This document shows, piece by piece, positions 24,901 to 44,718 of a stretch of DNA of 64,000 nt. The notes beneath the pieces were generated by a model. That model had not been told where the DNA came from and did not search any database. It worked only from the letters and a program-made list of their open reading frames with translations. The position numbers and the translations under genes were made by a program. The DNA is from Mytilisepta virgata (Eukaryota > Mollusca > Bivalvia > Mytilida > Mytilidae): NCBI GenBank assembly GCA_028015205.1, contig CM051508.1, positions 17,936,001-18,000,000 of the forward strand, in the 5' to 3' direction. Each line of letters starts with the position of its first letter. The stretch's first letter is position 1.

Positions 24901-27900
24901 AAGCATTTTTCTTGGTTTTCGCACAATAACTCTAGTATAAGTAAATAGAAATCTATGAAATTTTAACACAAGGTTTATGACCACAAAAGGAAGGTTGGGA
25001 TTGTTTTTGGGAGTTTTGGTCCCAACAGTTTAGGAATTAGGGGCTAAAAAAGGCCCAAATAAGCATTTGTCTTGGTTTTTGCACAATAACTTTAGTATAA
25101 GTAAATAGAAATCTATGAAATTTAAACACAAGGTTTATGACCACAAAAGGAAGGTTGGGATTGATTTTTGGAGTTTTGGTCCCAACAGTTTAGGAATTAG
25201 GGGCCAAAAGGGTCCAAAATTAAACTTTGTTTGATTTCATCGAAAATTGAACTATTGGGGTTCTTTGATATGCCGAATCTAACCGTGCATTTAGATTCTT
25301 AATTTTTGGTCCCGTTTTCAAATTGGTCTACATTAAGGTCCAAAGGGTCCAAAATTAAACTTAGTTTGATTTTAACAAAAATTGAATTCTTGGGGTTCTT
25401 TGATATGCTGAATCTAAACATGTACTTAGTTTTTTTTATTATGGGCCCAGTTTTCAAGTTGGTCCAAATCGGGGTCCAAAATTAAACTTTGTTTGATTTC
25501 ATCGAAAATTGAACTATTGGGGTTCTTTGATATGCCGAATCTAACCGTGCATTTAGATTCTTAATTTTTGGTCCCGTTTTCAAATTGGTCTACATTAAGG
25601 TCCAAAGGGTCCAAAATTAAACTTAGTTTGATTTTAACAAAAATTGAATTCTTGGGGTTCTTTGATATGCTGAATCTAAACATGTACTTAGTTTTTTTAT
25701 TATGGGCCCAGTTTTCAAGTTGGTCCAAATCGGGGTCCAAAATTAAAGCTAAAAAAGGGGTAAATTATTTTTTTTGGGGGGTGGGGGCAATTCTCCACAG
25801 CATATTGTATCGCACAAGAATTCAAAAATTGAATATAAATTCAAATCATATGACCAATTCTAAGTTCTTTATTTCAGTTATTCTGTTTTAGAAACCTATT
25901 ATGTGTCAAATATTTCAAGAAATTTTCAATTACACAGTATTGTGCAATAGCAAGAATCAGTATAATTTAAACCAATTTACATTATTTACATTACAATTAA
26001 AGGATAACTTCAGTAACACCCAACAATGACTTCAATCCAAACATATATATTGAATAAACTTACAAATCAGAAATTTTAAAATTATATGATACTAACATAC
26101 ATACTACTGCTAACAATTAAATATGACTTAGAGCAAATATGACAACATGATTATAAAAATATGTACAAAGAGGGATAACTCTTTTTTTTATCTCAAATTT
26201 TGAATATGTGCTGATGAAGCTTTTTTGTTTATCTCATCTAAACTGCTTTTAAATTATGCATATTTAAAATTTGCCATCCATGACTATGATGTCATTTTCT
26301 ATTTTAATACGTTATGGTGTATTTAAATGGGCTGTTATGGTTGCAAAGTATCAAGAGAAATGGGGGGGGGGGGGTGAAAACAAAATTTAGGGGGGGGGAA
26401 TGAGAAATTGGGGAGGGGGCAATTTTTTTCTCATTTCATAATTCATAAATTAAAAAGGAAATTTCAAATTTTTTTTAGCAAAAAAGGGGGGGTTACAATA
26501 AATTTTATTGTTTTTTGTTGTTTTTTTTTTTGGGAGGGGGAGTCAATGTGCAACTTCATAGTGTATTGCACAAAAGCTAAAAAAGGGGTAATTTTTTTTT
26601 TTTTTTTTTTTGGGGGGGGGGGGGGCAATTCTCCACAGCATATTGTATTGCACAAGAAGCAAAAAATTGAATATAAATTGAAATCATATGACCAATTCTA
26701 AGTTCTTTGGTTTCAGTTATTCTGTGTCAGAAACCTATTATGTGTCAAATATTTGAAGAAATTTTCAATTGCACAGTATTGCGCAATAGCAAGAAATTGA
26801 TATGTGTGCCCAATTTTAAATTGGTTATTTCTGATTTATATATAAAAACAAAAAATACTGATATGGTTTGAATAGGTAAATTAAAAATTTTTAAGTTCTT
26901 AGACAACATTCATTCTGTGTCAGAAACCTATGCTGTGTCAAATATTTATTCACAATCCAAATTCAGTATTGTATCAAGCTTGAATGTTGTGTTCATAATT
27001 GCCCCAACTATTCAGGGTTCGACATCTGCGGTCGTATCTAGCTGCGCCCAGCGGAGCATTTTATTTTTTATATTATTCTATAGCAGCATAATGATGCCTG
27101 CTTATGATTGCATTCATAACAACTGATAATGTTAGATATTCTCTTCCAGAAATTAATGGTCTATGGTGTCTGAGGCATTATTTTACCCAACCATTGCCAA
27201 CCATACATTTTAAATTTTAATTCATTAATACCATAGCAATTTAAGGCTCCTTTGTGAAAGGATCACCACCAATCAAATATCGATGTAAAGGCTTTCTGAT
27301 CCTCCCGTATAATTAACAATCCTTACATGTAAAAATATAAGAACATCTCATAGGTCAATAGAAATTGGAAATTATTATTATCCTTAACAGCATCCAGGAA
27401 AATTATCACAAGATGCATTATATACAGTTCTAGATGAATTATGCAAAAGAGGTAATAACTTTCTACAGTCCAAGTCATTCAATTTTTTCTACCAGTTATT
27501 AAATTGAAGTTGTTGTTTATGCCTCAGACTTGCAGGAAAGGAGAAGTTTATTTCCTAAATTTTATAGAGATTTTTAACTAGGTTACCTCGAGGAGACTTT
27601 CAGATGACATTAATAAAATCATCCTATTATTCATTTCTTAATTTGCACACAGTGGTGGTAGGGATGATAGTCATAACTTTTATCTTTTTGCAGTACAAAT
27701 GATTTATAGTTGTGTCCCTTGTTGGGTGTTTGGGTTCTTTATACCCAATCTTGTATGACCAGTCTAAATGTATCTGGTCTTGACTTTTGCTTTATATTAA
27801 ATAAAAAAACGGAGCATTACTTAAAATTTTAGCATTACCTGAAGGCCTGCATTTAAAAAGCTGTACGTCCTTTGCAAAACACGGTGGGATATGTATTTAA

Positions 27901-30900
27901 TATTTACATTTGTAACAGGATTCTGACTTTTTCAATCTGAATTTGTCATTACGGTCCATTTTGGGGGAAATATTTCAACCTTATTACTGGTACAAGCCTC
28001 ACTACATAATTCCTGCTTAATACAACTACAAAACTTTCATGTTCAAAATCGATTATTGACCAATGAAAATTAAAAGATATATTCACTGCTGCTTTTCACT
28101 AATATCTGACGCTCTTTTCTTGACAAAACAGCTGCCTATTTGTCCCACCAAAATGAAGTAGCCTGTACAGCTAGCTTCATATTTTTTAATCATGGACAAA
28201 TAACAAAATGTAAAGCCTCACATGTTAAATATGAAATTTGTTAAGTTTTTATTTGGTGTATTATGTTAAGGATGTTCGCTGGTCATGTTTTTGCATTTTT
28301 ATCAGATGTTCAGAATCATCTGGTTTTATCCATTTGAATGCCATATATTATTTTTAATGCTAACACCCATTTTTCTTTTCATAAATCTTTTGCATCCAGA
28401 ATAAGCCATTTGTAAAAATCTTATAAAATCCTTGTTATTATTTAATGGTTTTTGAGAAATAAAACTTGTCAGTGATAAAGCTATGTAAAATCAAAAGAGC
28501 ATATTTTTCCCACGAAATTTTCAATGGCTTACATCTTGAAAACAAGTACACAGACCTATAATTTTTTTTTGCTCTTTTAGTTTCTTTATTAATCCACTAT
28601 CAATATTTACCAGTGTTATGAAAAGCTTGTTATTTTGAAACTGAGCAGCGAACATCCTTAAGACTTAACTAACTCTTCAATTATAATTATAAACGAAATT
28701 TCGGGGCCTCGGTGGCCGAGTGGTCAAGGTAGTTCGTCACGACTACTAATGATCACTAGCCTGTCAACGTTGTGAGTTCGAATCTCACCTGTGGCGGGGT
28801 GTGTTCGACACTGATCTTAATCGACAAGGATTGCCAATTTTCCTACCGAAGGTTGTGGTTCTCTCCGGGTACTCCAGCTTCCTCCACCAATAAAATCTGG
28901 CCGCCGCGAAATAGTCAAATGTGCTGAAAACGGCGTTAAACTCCAACTAAACTAAACAATAAACAAAATTTCTATACATGACCAATTATTTACATTAAAA
29001 TTACATATAGCAACACATATGAAACTACATAAGCTAGAAAATTTCACCAGCATGTTCATTATCTTCAAGTTTTACAGAGAATTGTGTGTTTTACAGGAAA
29101 TTTGGAATGGAAAGATCCAAAAACAAAGAAGCAGTGTTTATTGATGTGGAGAACACCAGAAGAATGGGGAAATGTTATTTATTCATGGGTACGATTACAA
29201 AACTTTCAGAGGTTGATAACATCCCTCTCCAGTCTCTCTAATTTATAACAATTGGTTATAGTTATAAAATATTAACTATATGCTGAGTAATTTTCAAACT
29301 TTGGGGAATTTGATTTGATGAAATAGTTCCCATGTGAGGCCTGTGTATTAACCCGCTTAGACAGTTATGGTTGAAAAACCTTTCAAACAAATATTGGTGC
29401 TATGAGGGAGATTGAAAATAATTTTAGATGCATTTTGCAGCTATAGTCCCATGTAATTAACTCGAACATAAAATACCATAAGGGGGCATCAGCGGCCGAG
29501 TGGTCTAGGTAGTTCGTCATGACTACTAATGATCACTAGCCTGTCAACACTGAGGTTGTGAGTATGAATCTCACCTGTGGCGGGGTTTGTTCAACTCTGA
29601 TTTTAATTGACAAGGATTGCCAATTTTCCTAGCAAAGGTCGTGGTTCTCTCTGAGTACTCCTGCTTCCTCCACCAATAAAAATTGGCCGCCGCGAAATAG
29701 CCAAATGTGCTGAAAATGGCGTAAAACCCCAACTAAACAAACAAACAAACAAATAAAACACCATAAATACTGGATTTTTTAAATTAAACAGAATAATGTG
29801 AAAATTTAACATTATCAATTTTTATGCATGAGAGGGATAAGCAGGTGTGTCATTAAAGGTCCAGGGTTTTACTGAGGTTTACAGACAGTATTAGAGGCAA
29901 ATTGGTTTGAGGGAAAGATGATTGCTCACAATACTTCTCTTTGTAAAATGAGAATTTCTTTTTCTTTTTATAGAATAAGCTACAAGATTATGTTTCCCTT
30001 GTGAGAAAGGATAAGGACATTTATTGCATGTTTCATAGTTATGGCAACAGATTATCTTTAAAGTATGTAAACAACCCTTTGATGTAACATCTGTGTCTTT
30101 GTTTTAATGAAAAACTCTTAACATTGTGCATATATAATATCCTTGTTATCACCACTTTCTTCTTTCATCATGTTGATTTTATCTATTTATAGATAATATC
30201 AAAGGCAATGAACAACACTGTGTGTACATTATATGAATTAACCAATGGTGAGGACTCAGAAGGAACAGGTTAGTAGTATTGTAGTGGTCACCACCACTGT
30301 TCAGTGTCTGTACCAAGTCAAACTATCCTGACACACTTTTTTGTGTTTGTTTTGTACTATTTTAGGCACTGCTAAAAAAAATTCCTAGATTCTCATCCAA
30401 CATTTTGGGAGGGGGGTTCTTTATTTTTTAATTAAGTTCTCTAAGAAACGTAGTTTGGAACCGAAGTCTGGGCAGGAAATGATTGTTTCCAGATTTTCAT
30501 GTCTTTTCCAAAAATCGGTATTTATGAAAATAAAAATAATCGTAGGGGGGAGGGGGGGAGGGGGGGGGTAAAGTAGGAGAGTGGGGTTGAGAATCTAGGA
30601 ATTGTTTATTATGGTCTTATGTTGTTTTTTGGGTATGGCTGATTGATTGGTATTTCATTGTTGACCTTTCCTGGTATCCATTTTGTTTTTTTATGTGTTT
30701 TTGAATATTACATACTAGGTAAAGTAAACATGCATCAGGTTAATTTTTCTGCCAGAATTTATTGGACTTTATCATCGGAGTCAGTTTCTATTCATGGAGG
30801 AAACCACAGCAGCAAGAAAACACAGTCTTTGTCAGTAAATACTGATGTGGCCATATCAGAACATGTTTTTTGAATAGCAATTGAATGTTGTGTTATTTGC

Positions 30901-31452
30901 CTGGGTGTGCACACATGAGTTGTTCGCTACCTATTGTTACATATATGCAAAAACTATCATATTCAGTATATGACAATGTATTTTGATATTATCCAATTAA
31001 TTGATGATTTGATGGTTGCAAGTTGAATTTACTCGTGGCACCGTTAGTGGAGTCAGTAAATTAATATTTGCAACCATCAAATCAAAAAGTGATGCCAGAA
31101 AATACATTACTGTTAACTCCATTCTGATCCAGATGTAAAAGGTTTTAAGTTAAATAACAAGATCAATGAAATACAGAAATGACTATTTGTACATGCTGTT
31201 AATTTTGAGCACGTCAATTGCAATATTGATTGCATTAAATTTGAACTGTCAGCCAATGAAAATCCATGTTATATACAACGGTGCATTAAAATTTGGTATT
31301 TTACGTTGTAAATATACATGTATACTTTTTTCATTGCAGATTTTCATGGATTAGAAAAAGAATTATTATTACGTGCAATTAGGACATTAGAAAAACAAGG
31401 AAAAGCAGAATTGATGATGTTTGATGACAGTGAAGGAGTAAAGTTCTTTTAG
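21909..31452 (+). CDS. VPS25: ESCRT-II subunit VPS25, six exons
   Basis: VPS25 is present in two copies in the Y-shaped ESCRT-II complex with VPS22 and VPS36. It recruits the ESCRT-III protein VPS20/CHMP6 on endosomes during sorting of ubiquitinated cargo. Exons: 21909-21949, 24463-24608, 27398-27451, 29097-29188, 30193-30268, 31340-31452. All junctions are GT-AG with matching phase, giving 173 aa (human 176). Exon 1 encodes MEWPWQYNFPPFFT, which carries the PPFF motif that docks on VPS22/VPS36. Exon 2 holds QPNSDTRKKQLEAWCSLIL. Exons 3-6 form the rest of the two winged-helix domains, with GNLEWKDP, MWRTPEEWGNVIYSW, TLYELTNGED and the C-terminal end SEGVKFF. Exon 3 (54 nt) was found by homology; the upstream AG at 27389-27390 gives a frame with stops, so the AG at 27396-27397 is used. 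Introns are long and repeat-filled. Confidence 0.96.
22720..24300 (+). mobile_element. Degenerate 3' part of a LINE-type retrotransposon in VPS25 intron 1
   Basis: Frames at 22725-23126 and 23293-23634 encode the C-terminal end of a non-LTR reverse transcriptase. The first has LKFCKYTLGLSKQSINIAAR and the second FGDHFLDIERGRYKNI followed by the zinc-knuckle ICQKCNLNEIEDEIHFFFNC. Frameshifts and stops lie between them. The pogo-like element at 23637-24163 sits at the end of this frame. An AT-rich tail with aataaag near 24278 may be the LINE 3' end, which would make the small element a nested insertion. Confidence 0.75.
23637..24163. mobile_element. Pogo/Tigger-like MITE
   Basis: It begins CAGTGGAACC and ends GGTTCCACTG, flanked by TA on both sides (23635-23636, 24164-24165). 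Subterminal copies of gaaaaccg/cggtt-type motifs occur in both halves. At 527 bp with no transposase frame it is non-autonomous. The terminal sequence is the type seen in pogo/Tigger elements of the Tc1/mariner superfamily. Confidence 0.8.
24660..27062. repeat. Pearl/HINE-like tandem-cored element in VPS25 intron 2
   Basis: It opens with a perfect hairpin (atacgaccgcaaa / tttgcggtcgtat, 24665-24694) and the matching inverted text tgcggtcgtat lies near 27027-27037. Inside are three copies of a roughly 170-bp unit (aagtaaatagaaatctatga, ccacaaaaggaaggttggga) and then four copies of a unit with gattttaacaaaaattgaa or gatttcatcgaaaattgaac. G-rich runs and a partial duplication (25760-25910, 26590-26790) follow. 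It makes up almost the whole intron. Confidence 0.75.
28266..28661. repeat. MITE family 'ggatgttcgctgg', copy 2
   Basis: Starts TTAAGGATGTTCGCTGGTCA and ends TGAGCAGCGAACATCCTTAA, 396 bp, no coding capacity. Both ends carry TTAA. It lies in VPS25 intron 3. Confidence 0.85.
28703..28972 (+). repeat. tRNA-derived SINE, copy 2, in VPS25 intron 3
   Basis: Starts ggggcctcggtggccgagtg with the A box, then the B box gttcgaatctc, body and aaac-type tail. It lies 41 bases after the MITE at 28266-28661. Confidence 0.9.
29482..29757 (+). repeat. tRNA-derived SINE, copy 3, in VPS25 intron 4
   Basis: Same family: head gggggcatcagcggccgagt, a diverged B box (gtatgaatctc), same body and a tail of repeated aaac. 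The B-box change suggests an older copy than the others. Confidence 0.88.
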
Positions 31453-31515
31453 TGCAATCTGTGATACCTAGTTTTAGAATTATATTTTATATAGCAAGTT
31501 GTTGTACTATTAAAA

Positions 31516-31521
31516 TAAATG
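31516..31521 (+). terminator. Polyadenylation signal of VPS25
   Basis: AATAAA lies 64 bases after the VPS25 stop codon, a normal distance for a short 3' UTR. A T/G-rich stretch follows from about 31527, as expected downstream of a cleavage site. Confidence 0.65.
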
Positions 31522-31627
31522 ATCTGTTGTTTTGTTTGTTTATTGTATAAGACCTCCTATGTTTGTTTCCACTAACACCCCTTTTTTGTGAAGAAAAAAG
31601 GAAGAGTCTCTTTCATTAACATTTTTA

Positions 31628-33416
31628 GCTCACCTGGCCTGATAGAACTTGGCATCTGTCGTCGTCCGGCGTCCTTTGTGAACTTTCCTTTAAAGATCTA
31701 CTCTGAAGGTTAATTGGGACCAAAATTTGGTGGAATTGTCCTTGAGAGTCCCCCTTTCAAACATAGCAGTGTAAAAGGCCATGTAAGCTTTTGCCATCAG
31801 TTACCGTCCGTCCACATTTTGCATTTTCATCTTCTCTGAAACCACCAGTCCAAATTGAACCAAAACTGGCAGGAATGTTAATTGGATGGTTTTGTACAAA
31901 AGGTGTGTTTTTTGTGCCGATTGGATATTCAACATGGCTACCAGGGCAGATAATTCTTTCTGAGGACTTGTATTTAAAGCTCTTCTTGTCAGAAACTACT
32001 GAGCCAATTGAATTTATTTGTTGCATGAAATTCAATTGGATGAACCTCTACAAAAGTTATGTTTTTGTGCCTATCGGAAATTCAAGATGGGTGCCACAGC
32101 CGGATTAAGTTTAACATTGAACCCTAAGGGGAAATTTGTATAAAGTCTTGTCAGAAATTACCAAGCCAATTGAAATGTGTTTATGTATGAACAAGCATTG
32201 GATGAATTTCTACAAAAGGTATATTCTTTGTGCTGATCGGAAATTCAAGATGGCCGCCACAGCCGGACTTATTTTAACATTGGAGACTGTATGGAATTTT
32301 GTACAAAGGTCTTCTTGTCAGAAACTACTAAGCCAATTAAATTGTTTTTGATGTGTGAATGATCTTTTGATAGACCACTACAAAATATGTGTTTTTTGTG
32401 CCGCCTGGATATTCAACATGGCTAACATGGGCAAATAATTCATTCTGGTTGGACTTATCTTTAAAGGTCTTCCTGTCAGAAGCTACCAAGCCAATTGAAA
32501 TGATTTGTTGCATGAATGATCCTTGGATGAACCTCTACAAAAGATATGTTTTTTGTGTCAATCGGAAAATTCAAGATGGCCGCCACAGCCGGACTAAGTT
32601 TAACATCGTACCCTTTGGGGAAATTTATACAAATGTCTTGTCAGAAACTACCAAGGCAATTGAAATGGTTTTGATGTGTGAATGATCATTTGATAGACCA
32701 CTACAAAATGTAAGTTTTATGAACCGATCGGAAATTGAATATGACCGCCACAGCCAAACTTGGTTTAAATTGAACCCTATGGGAAATTTGTACAAAGGTC
32801 CTCTTGTCAGAAAATACGAAGTCAATTGAAATATTTTTATGTATGAACAAGCATTGGATGAACCTCTACAAAAAATATGTCTTTTGTGCCGATCGGAAAT
32901 TCAAGATGGTTGCCACAACTGGACTTAGTTTAACATTGAACGCTATGGGAAATTCGTACAAAATTCTTCTTGTCAGAAACCACCGAGTCAATGGAAATAT
33001 TTTTATATATGAACAATTATTAGATGAACCTCTACAATAGTTATATTTGTTATGCCGATCTGAAATTAAAGATGGTCGCACTGCCGGATTAGTTTTACAT
33101 TGGACACTAAGGGGAAATTTGTAGAAAGGTCTTCCTGTCATTTAATACTAAGCCATTTGAAATGTTTTTATTGCATGAAGTTCCTTGGATAAATGTCTGC
33201 TACAAAAGTTTTGTTTTTGTGCCGATCGGAATCCAAGCTAGCTGCCACAGCTGGGCTAAATTTAACATTGGACACTGGAAGAATTTTTTACATATCTTTT
33301 CTAGAAGTGCTGGGCACTGTAGAACAATTCGTTACAGATCTTATCTAGAAGCGCTTTCTCAGTTGTGGTCACCTTAAATCCAGGTGAGCGATTCAGGCTC
33401 CATGGAGCCTCTGGTT
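31628..33416 (+). repeat. Pearl/HINE-like element with tandem core
   Basis: Opens ttagctcacctggcc and closes aggtgagcgattcaggctcc followed by atggagcctctgg: inverted agctcacct/aggtgagc, then a terminal hairpin (ggctccatggagcc) ending CTGG before T. The core of about ten units carries atcggaaattcaagatggcc, gccacagccggact, and cttgtcagaaactaccaagc with 115- to 190-bp spacing. Short open frames on both strands are artefacts of this array. Confidence 0.8.
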
Positions 33417-33686
33417 TTTACCAGTTGAAATGAAAGTAAACAGTTCTTCATCAATAACAAGTAGACATTACATAAAACCATTTTTAAGAGAAAAACACAG
33501 ACTTTATAACTGAAGTATATAAGGTTTTGATAGTAGAAAATAAATGTACAGTCAAGTAAAAGAACACTGATAAATGCCGATATCGATTCTAGGCAGAATC
33601 TGCAAAGGAGTAGGGCCACTTTTCTTTGTATTTGTTTCACTCATAACAATTTATTTCTAAGCTTAATAATTTACCAACTTTTTATC

Positions 33687-34034
33687 TTAGGGACGAGATC
33701 AAAAGTTCAAAGTAGGATAAAAACTTAAACCACATAGTTTTTTCACGGACCCCCCACCCCCCTCCCCCTTTTTAACTTCATTTGGGAAAAATTGATTGAC
33801 CAATATGGGCATATGCTTTGAGAGTATTGGTTTTTGTCATGGGTCCTGTTTTTCCTCAACAATGTATGTTTGTTCTGTATTTTGACTTGGACATCACTTG
33901 AATCCATATTTTTCAATCCGAAAATCGATGTCGGATAACAAAACTTGCAGCGATTTTTACCCCCCCCCCCCAACCCCCATACTATTTGAATTAAGTTTTT
34001 TATCCTACATTGAACTTTTGATCTCGTCCCTTAA
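33687..34034. repeat. TTAA-ended MITE, copy 2
   Basis: Same element as 3086-3425, in the same orientation and with the same inverted ends (agggacgagatcaaaagttc and its complement). The interior is closely similar, including tgggcatatgctttgagagt. Confidence 0.8.
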
Positions 34035-35072
34035 ACGATTGTATTCAATTCATTTTTTTTTGTTAAGGGAATACGATACAATTCTGCTGTCATATGAAAT
34101 GAGATACTTAAACTGACTTACAGCAAAAAATTAGTTTGTGTTCTGGGTGTCCTTCACGTTGGAAAACTGTCTTAAAGACGTTAATTTGGCAAATTTGTGT
34201 AAAACTTTCCACAAAAGAGATATCCAGGTAAGTCGTTTTGGTAATTATTTGTTATTTATTATTAGCAAATCTTTAGAGACCCCATACCAGACAATGCCCA
34301 CAGAGGTTTCGATATGCTTTAGGCGACTTTTTGAAAATGTTCCTAGAAGTGAAATAATTACAGACAAAAATGGCCCTACTTCTTTTTAAAAAAATACCAA
34401 ACAGTTCCTACCTCTTTTTAAAAATTTACCAAACAGTTAAGGAAGAAAAAAAATCTGAGGCCACAGCTATCGGCGTGTGAGATACTCCTTAGTTTTCACC
34501 AAACTAAGATATTTCTAACAGTTAATTTATTAAGGTATAAATTCCTGGCTGGTATCAAACTAGCACTTCAAATGTTTTCATTTCCACATAATAGTATCGC
34601 GAGGATGGTAAAATTTAGATTAACGGTTATAAGAGATAGATGTAATATAAAAATGCTAGGATATGGGGTAACCGTCAATCAGACAACATCCAACTTGGTG
34701 ATACTATTTTTCTATTTTTATTTATTTTCAGACCAAGATTGTTTTTTTACATCATGACTGCATACTGAAAATATTATATGAAGACGGCTGCTGCATGTAA
34801 CATGCATGTAACATCCATAAACCAAAAGAAAAGAAAACAACAATCAATAAGATCATAAACATTATATTTGTGTAGTATTTAAATTGTAATTTGCCATAAA
34901 ACGCACCTTCAATCTATAGACATAAAACATATGTATACTTATTTAATATTTAAAATTCTTTTATATTATCAAAACAATCAATTGTAGATTGTACATGAAA
35001 TTAGATAAAGCTGTTGTATTATATGTTGATCTTTAGTTTGAAAAACAAAGATATCAGAAATTCGTTTCCAAA

Positions 35073-42803
<7,731 letters not shown>

Positions 42804-42837
42804 AAGAGCAGTGAAGAAAATCGTATTGATTATTCAT

Positions 42838-42843
42838 AATAAA
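42838..42843 (+). terminator. Polyadenylation signal of the Cys-rich gene
   Basis: AATAAA lies 35 bases after the stop codon, which supports 42725-42803 as the terminal exon. Confidence 0.6.
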
Positions 42844-43177
42844 GTGATTACAAACGACAATATTACATGCTTGGTTATTTAGAATGTAGAGAATAGAGTG
42901 AAGCAGGAAACCTAGCACAAACTAGGACATTATATCCTTAAAAACGACCCAGTGGGTAATTAGTGTCAATTTATGCATATACTTTTACCTTTCAGGTTTT
43001 TTGTTTTTTGTTTTTTTTTGTTGTTTTTTGTTGTTGTTTTTTTATATTCTCTTTACTTATTTTTTGTTGTATCTTTTTAGTATTTTTTTTTTTTTTTTGA
43101 TCTCCAAGTATTGCTGTTTTCAAGAACTTTACCTTTCTTTGGATTCGGATTGTGAACTAAAAGCTCTTATCGATATA

Positions 43178-44718
43178 TACTGAACCGCAAAAGAAACGTC
43201 GCTTTTTCAAAATGTTAGCAAAATTCAAAATAAATATTAATTAATGATTTTTATATAATCAGTATTACGATTACATCACCAGGTAAGATTAAATTACCTG
43301 TGAATTAAATTTTCGGTTGAATAATTTTCAGTTGATATCGTAGAGCGACCGTACCTAAAACCGCTCGTGGGGCACACTTGGCGGTAATTTTTCTTAAATC
43401 TTAAATGTTCGTGAAATTCATGCTCCTTTATGGGTATAAAAGGCCGGAGAAAATTAAAGAGTGTTAGTATCAGTGTTGACACAGAAGCTATGCCACGTCT
43501 GACTCCACAACAGAGAGAACAGGCCATTGGTCGATTGGATGCTGGGCAATCTGCCAGAGTTATTGCCAACGACTTCAACTGTGCTGTTCGAACAATTGAA
43601 CGTCTACGGACACGGTACAATGCAACAAACAGCACAAATGACCGTCCACGGAGTGGTAGACCCCAAGTCACTGCCCCTAGACAGAATAGAGGCATTGTTC
43701 GTCACCATTTGATGAATCGGTTCACCCCAGCTGCCGAAACTGCCAGAAACACTGTTGGAACACATGGACGACCCATAAGTGATGATACGGTTCGTCGGCG
43801 ATTAGCTGCTAGAAACATGAGATGTCGCCGTCCAGCAAGAGGACCTATTCTTACTCCTCGACACCGTCAAGCTCGTCTTCAGTGGGCCACTCAGCGACAG
43901 AATTGGCGAAATCGACAATGGCGTAACATCATCTTCTCTGACGAAAGCCGTTACTGCATTTCAACAGCCGATGGCAGAACCAGAGTGTGGAGAAGACGCG
44001 GGGAACGTTACGAAGACAGCTGCATTCTGGAAACAGACGCGTGGGGAGGACCTAGCATCATGGTATGGGGTGGAATCGGCCTTAACGTTAAACTTGGTCC
44101 AGTCATCTTTCAGAACCTTGGCCCAGGCAGAGGAAATGGCGTAACAGCTGCCTGTTACACCGACCAAGTCTTGACACCCCATGTTCAGCCCCATTTCGCA
44201 CGTCATCAAAACAAGACTTTCAACAGGACAATGCACGTGCGCATACCGCAAGAGCCACAAGAGACTTCCTACAGCAGAATAACATTAATGTTATGGATTG
44301 GCCGGCTTTGAGTCCAGATTTAAACCCTATTGAACATTTATGGGACGAAGTTCAAAGACGGTTGAATAATGAGCAGCCAAGTCCGACAACTGCAGCTGAA
44401 CTTTCACAAGCGTTTCAGAGAGTATGGGCACGTATTCCGATGGCGTTTATTAATCGGCTCATCAACTCCATGTACCGAAGATGTGCCGCAGTAATTGGTG
44501 CCGGTGGAGGACATACACGTTATTAACGGACGTGGGAGCACAGCATTGAAAACATGTGACGTTGCGACAATTGTGACGTTTTTGTGAACATTGTAACCAA
44601 AAGACTGTAAATCATTCATTAAATTTTGTAAAAATTAATTTAAAATATATAAATGTCACTTTGAAATAAATGTATGTGAACATGTCATTTTGTGCGACGT
44701 TTCTTTTGCGGTTCAGTG
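43178..44718 (+). mobile_element. Tc1-like DNA transposon with intact terminal repeats
   Basis: The ends are inverted repeats matching over about 24 bases (ACTGAACCGCAAAAGAAACG and on), flanked by the TA target duplication at 43176-43177 and 44719-44720. The element is 1541 bp, a normal size for Tc1. It lies just downstream of the Cys-rich gene and carries the frameshifted transposase described separately. The well-kept ends suggest a recent insertion. Confidence 0.92.
43490..44526 (+). pseudogene. Tc1-like transposase, broken by one frameshift
   Basis: Starts at MPRLTPQQREQAIGRLDAG, an N-terminal helix-turn-helix DNA-binding region. It runs to the catalytic DDE domain with IIFSDESRY (first Asp) and MVWGGIG. 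Near 44219-44222 one base appears to be missing: the frame shifts and the plus-1 frame ends at 44311. The C-terminal part continues in another frame from 44293 with DWPALSPDLNPIEHLWDE and stops at 44526. Counting across the break, 34 residues separate the second Asp from the Glu, the DD34E spacing of Tc1. Apart from this lesion the frame is open, so the copy is young but cannot make a full transposase as read. Confidence 0.9.

Larger units (their letters stand above)
31453..35072. other. Intergenic region between VPS25 and the Cys-rich gene
   Basis: It contains a pearl-like array (31628-33416) and a MITE (33687-34034). The remaining 1 kb before the Cys-rich start codon shows no recognised element and must hold that gene's promoter. 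Confidence 0.6.

Noticed and set aside
31791..33377. Cluster of 60-105-aa frames with shared text
   Set aside because: They are translations of tandem units in a pearl-like element, with the repeat period explaining the similarity.
43294..43695. 133-aa minus-strand frame
   Set aside because: Lies opposite the Tc1-like transposase start and has no features of its own.
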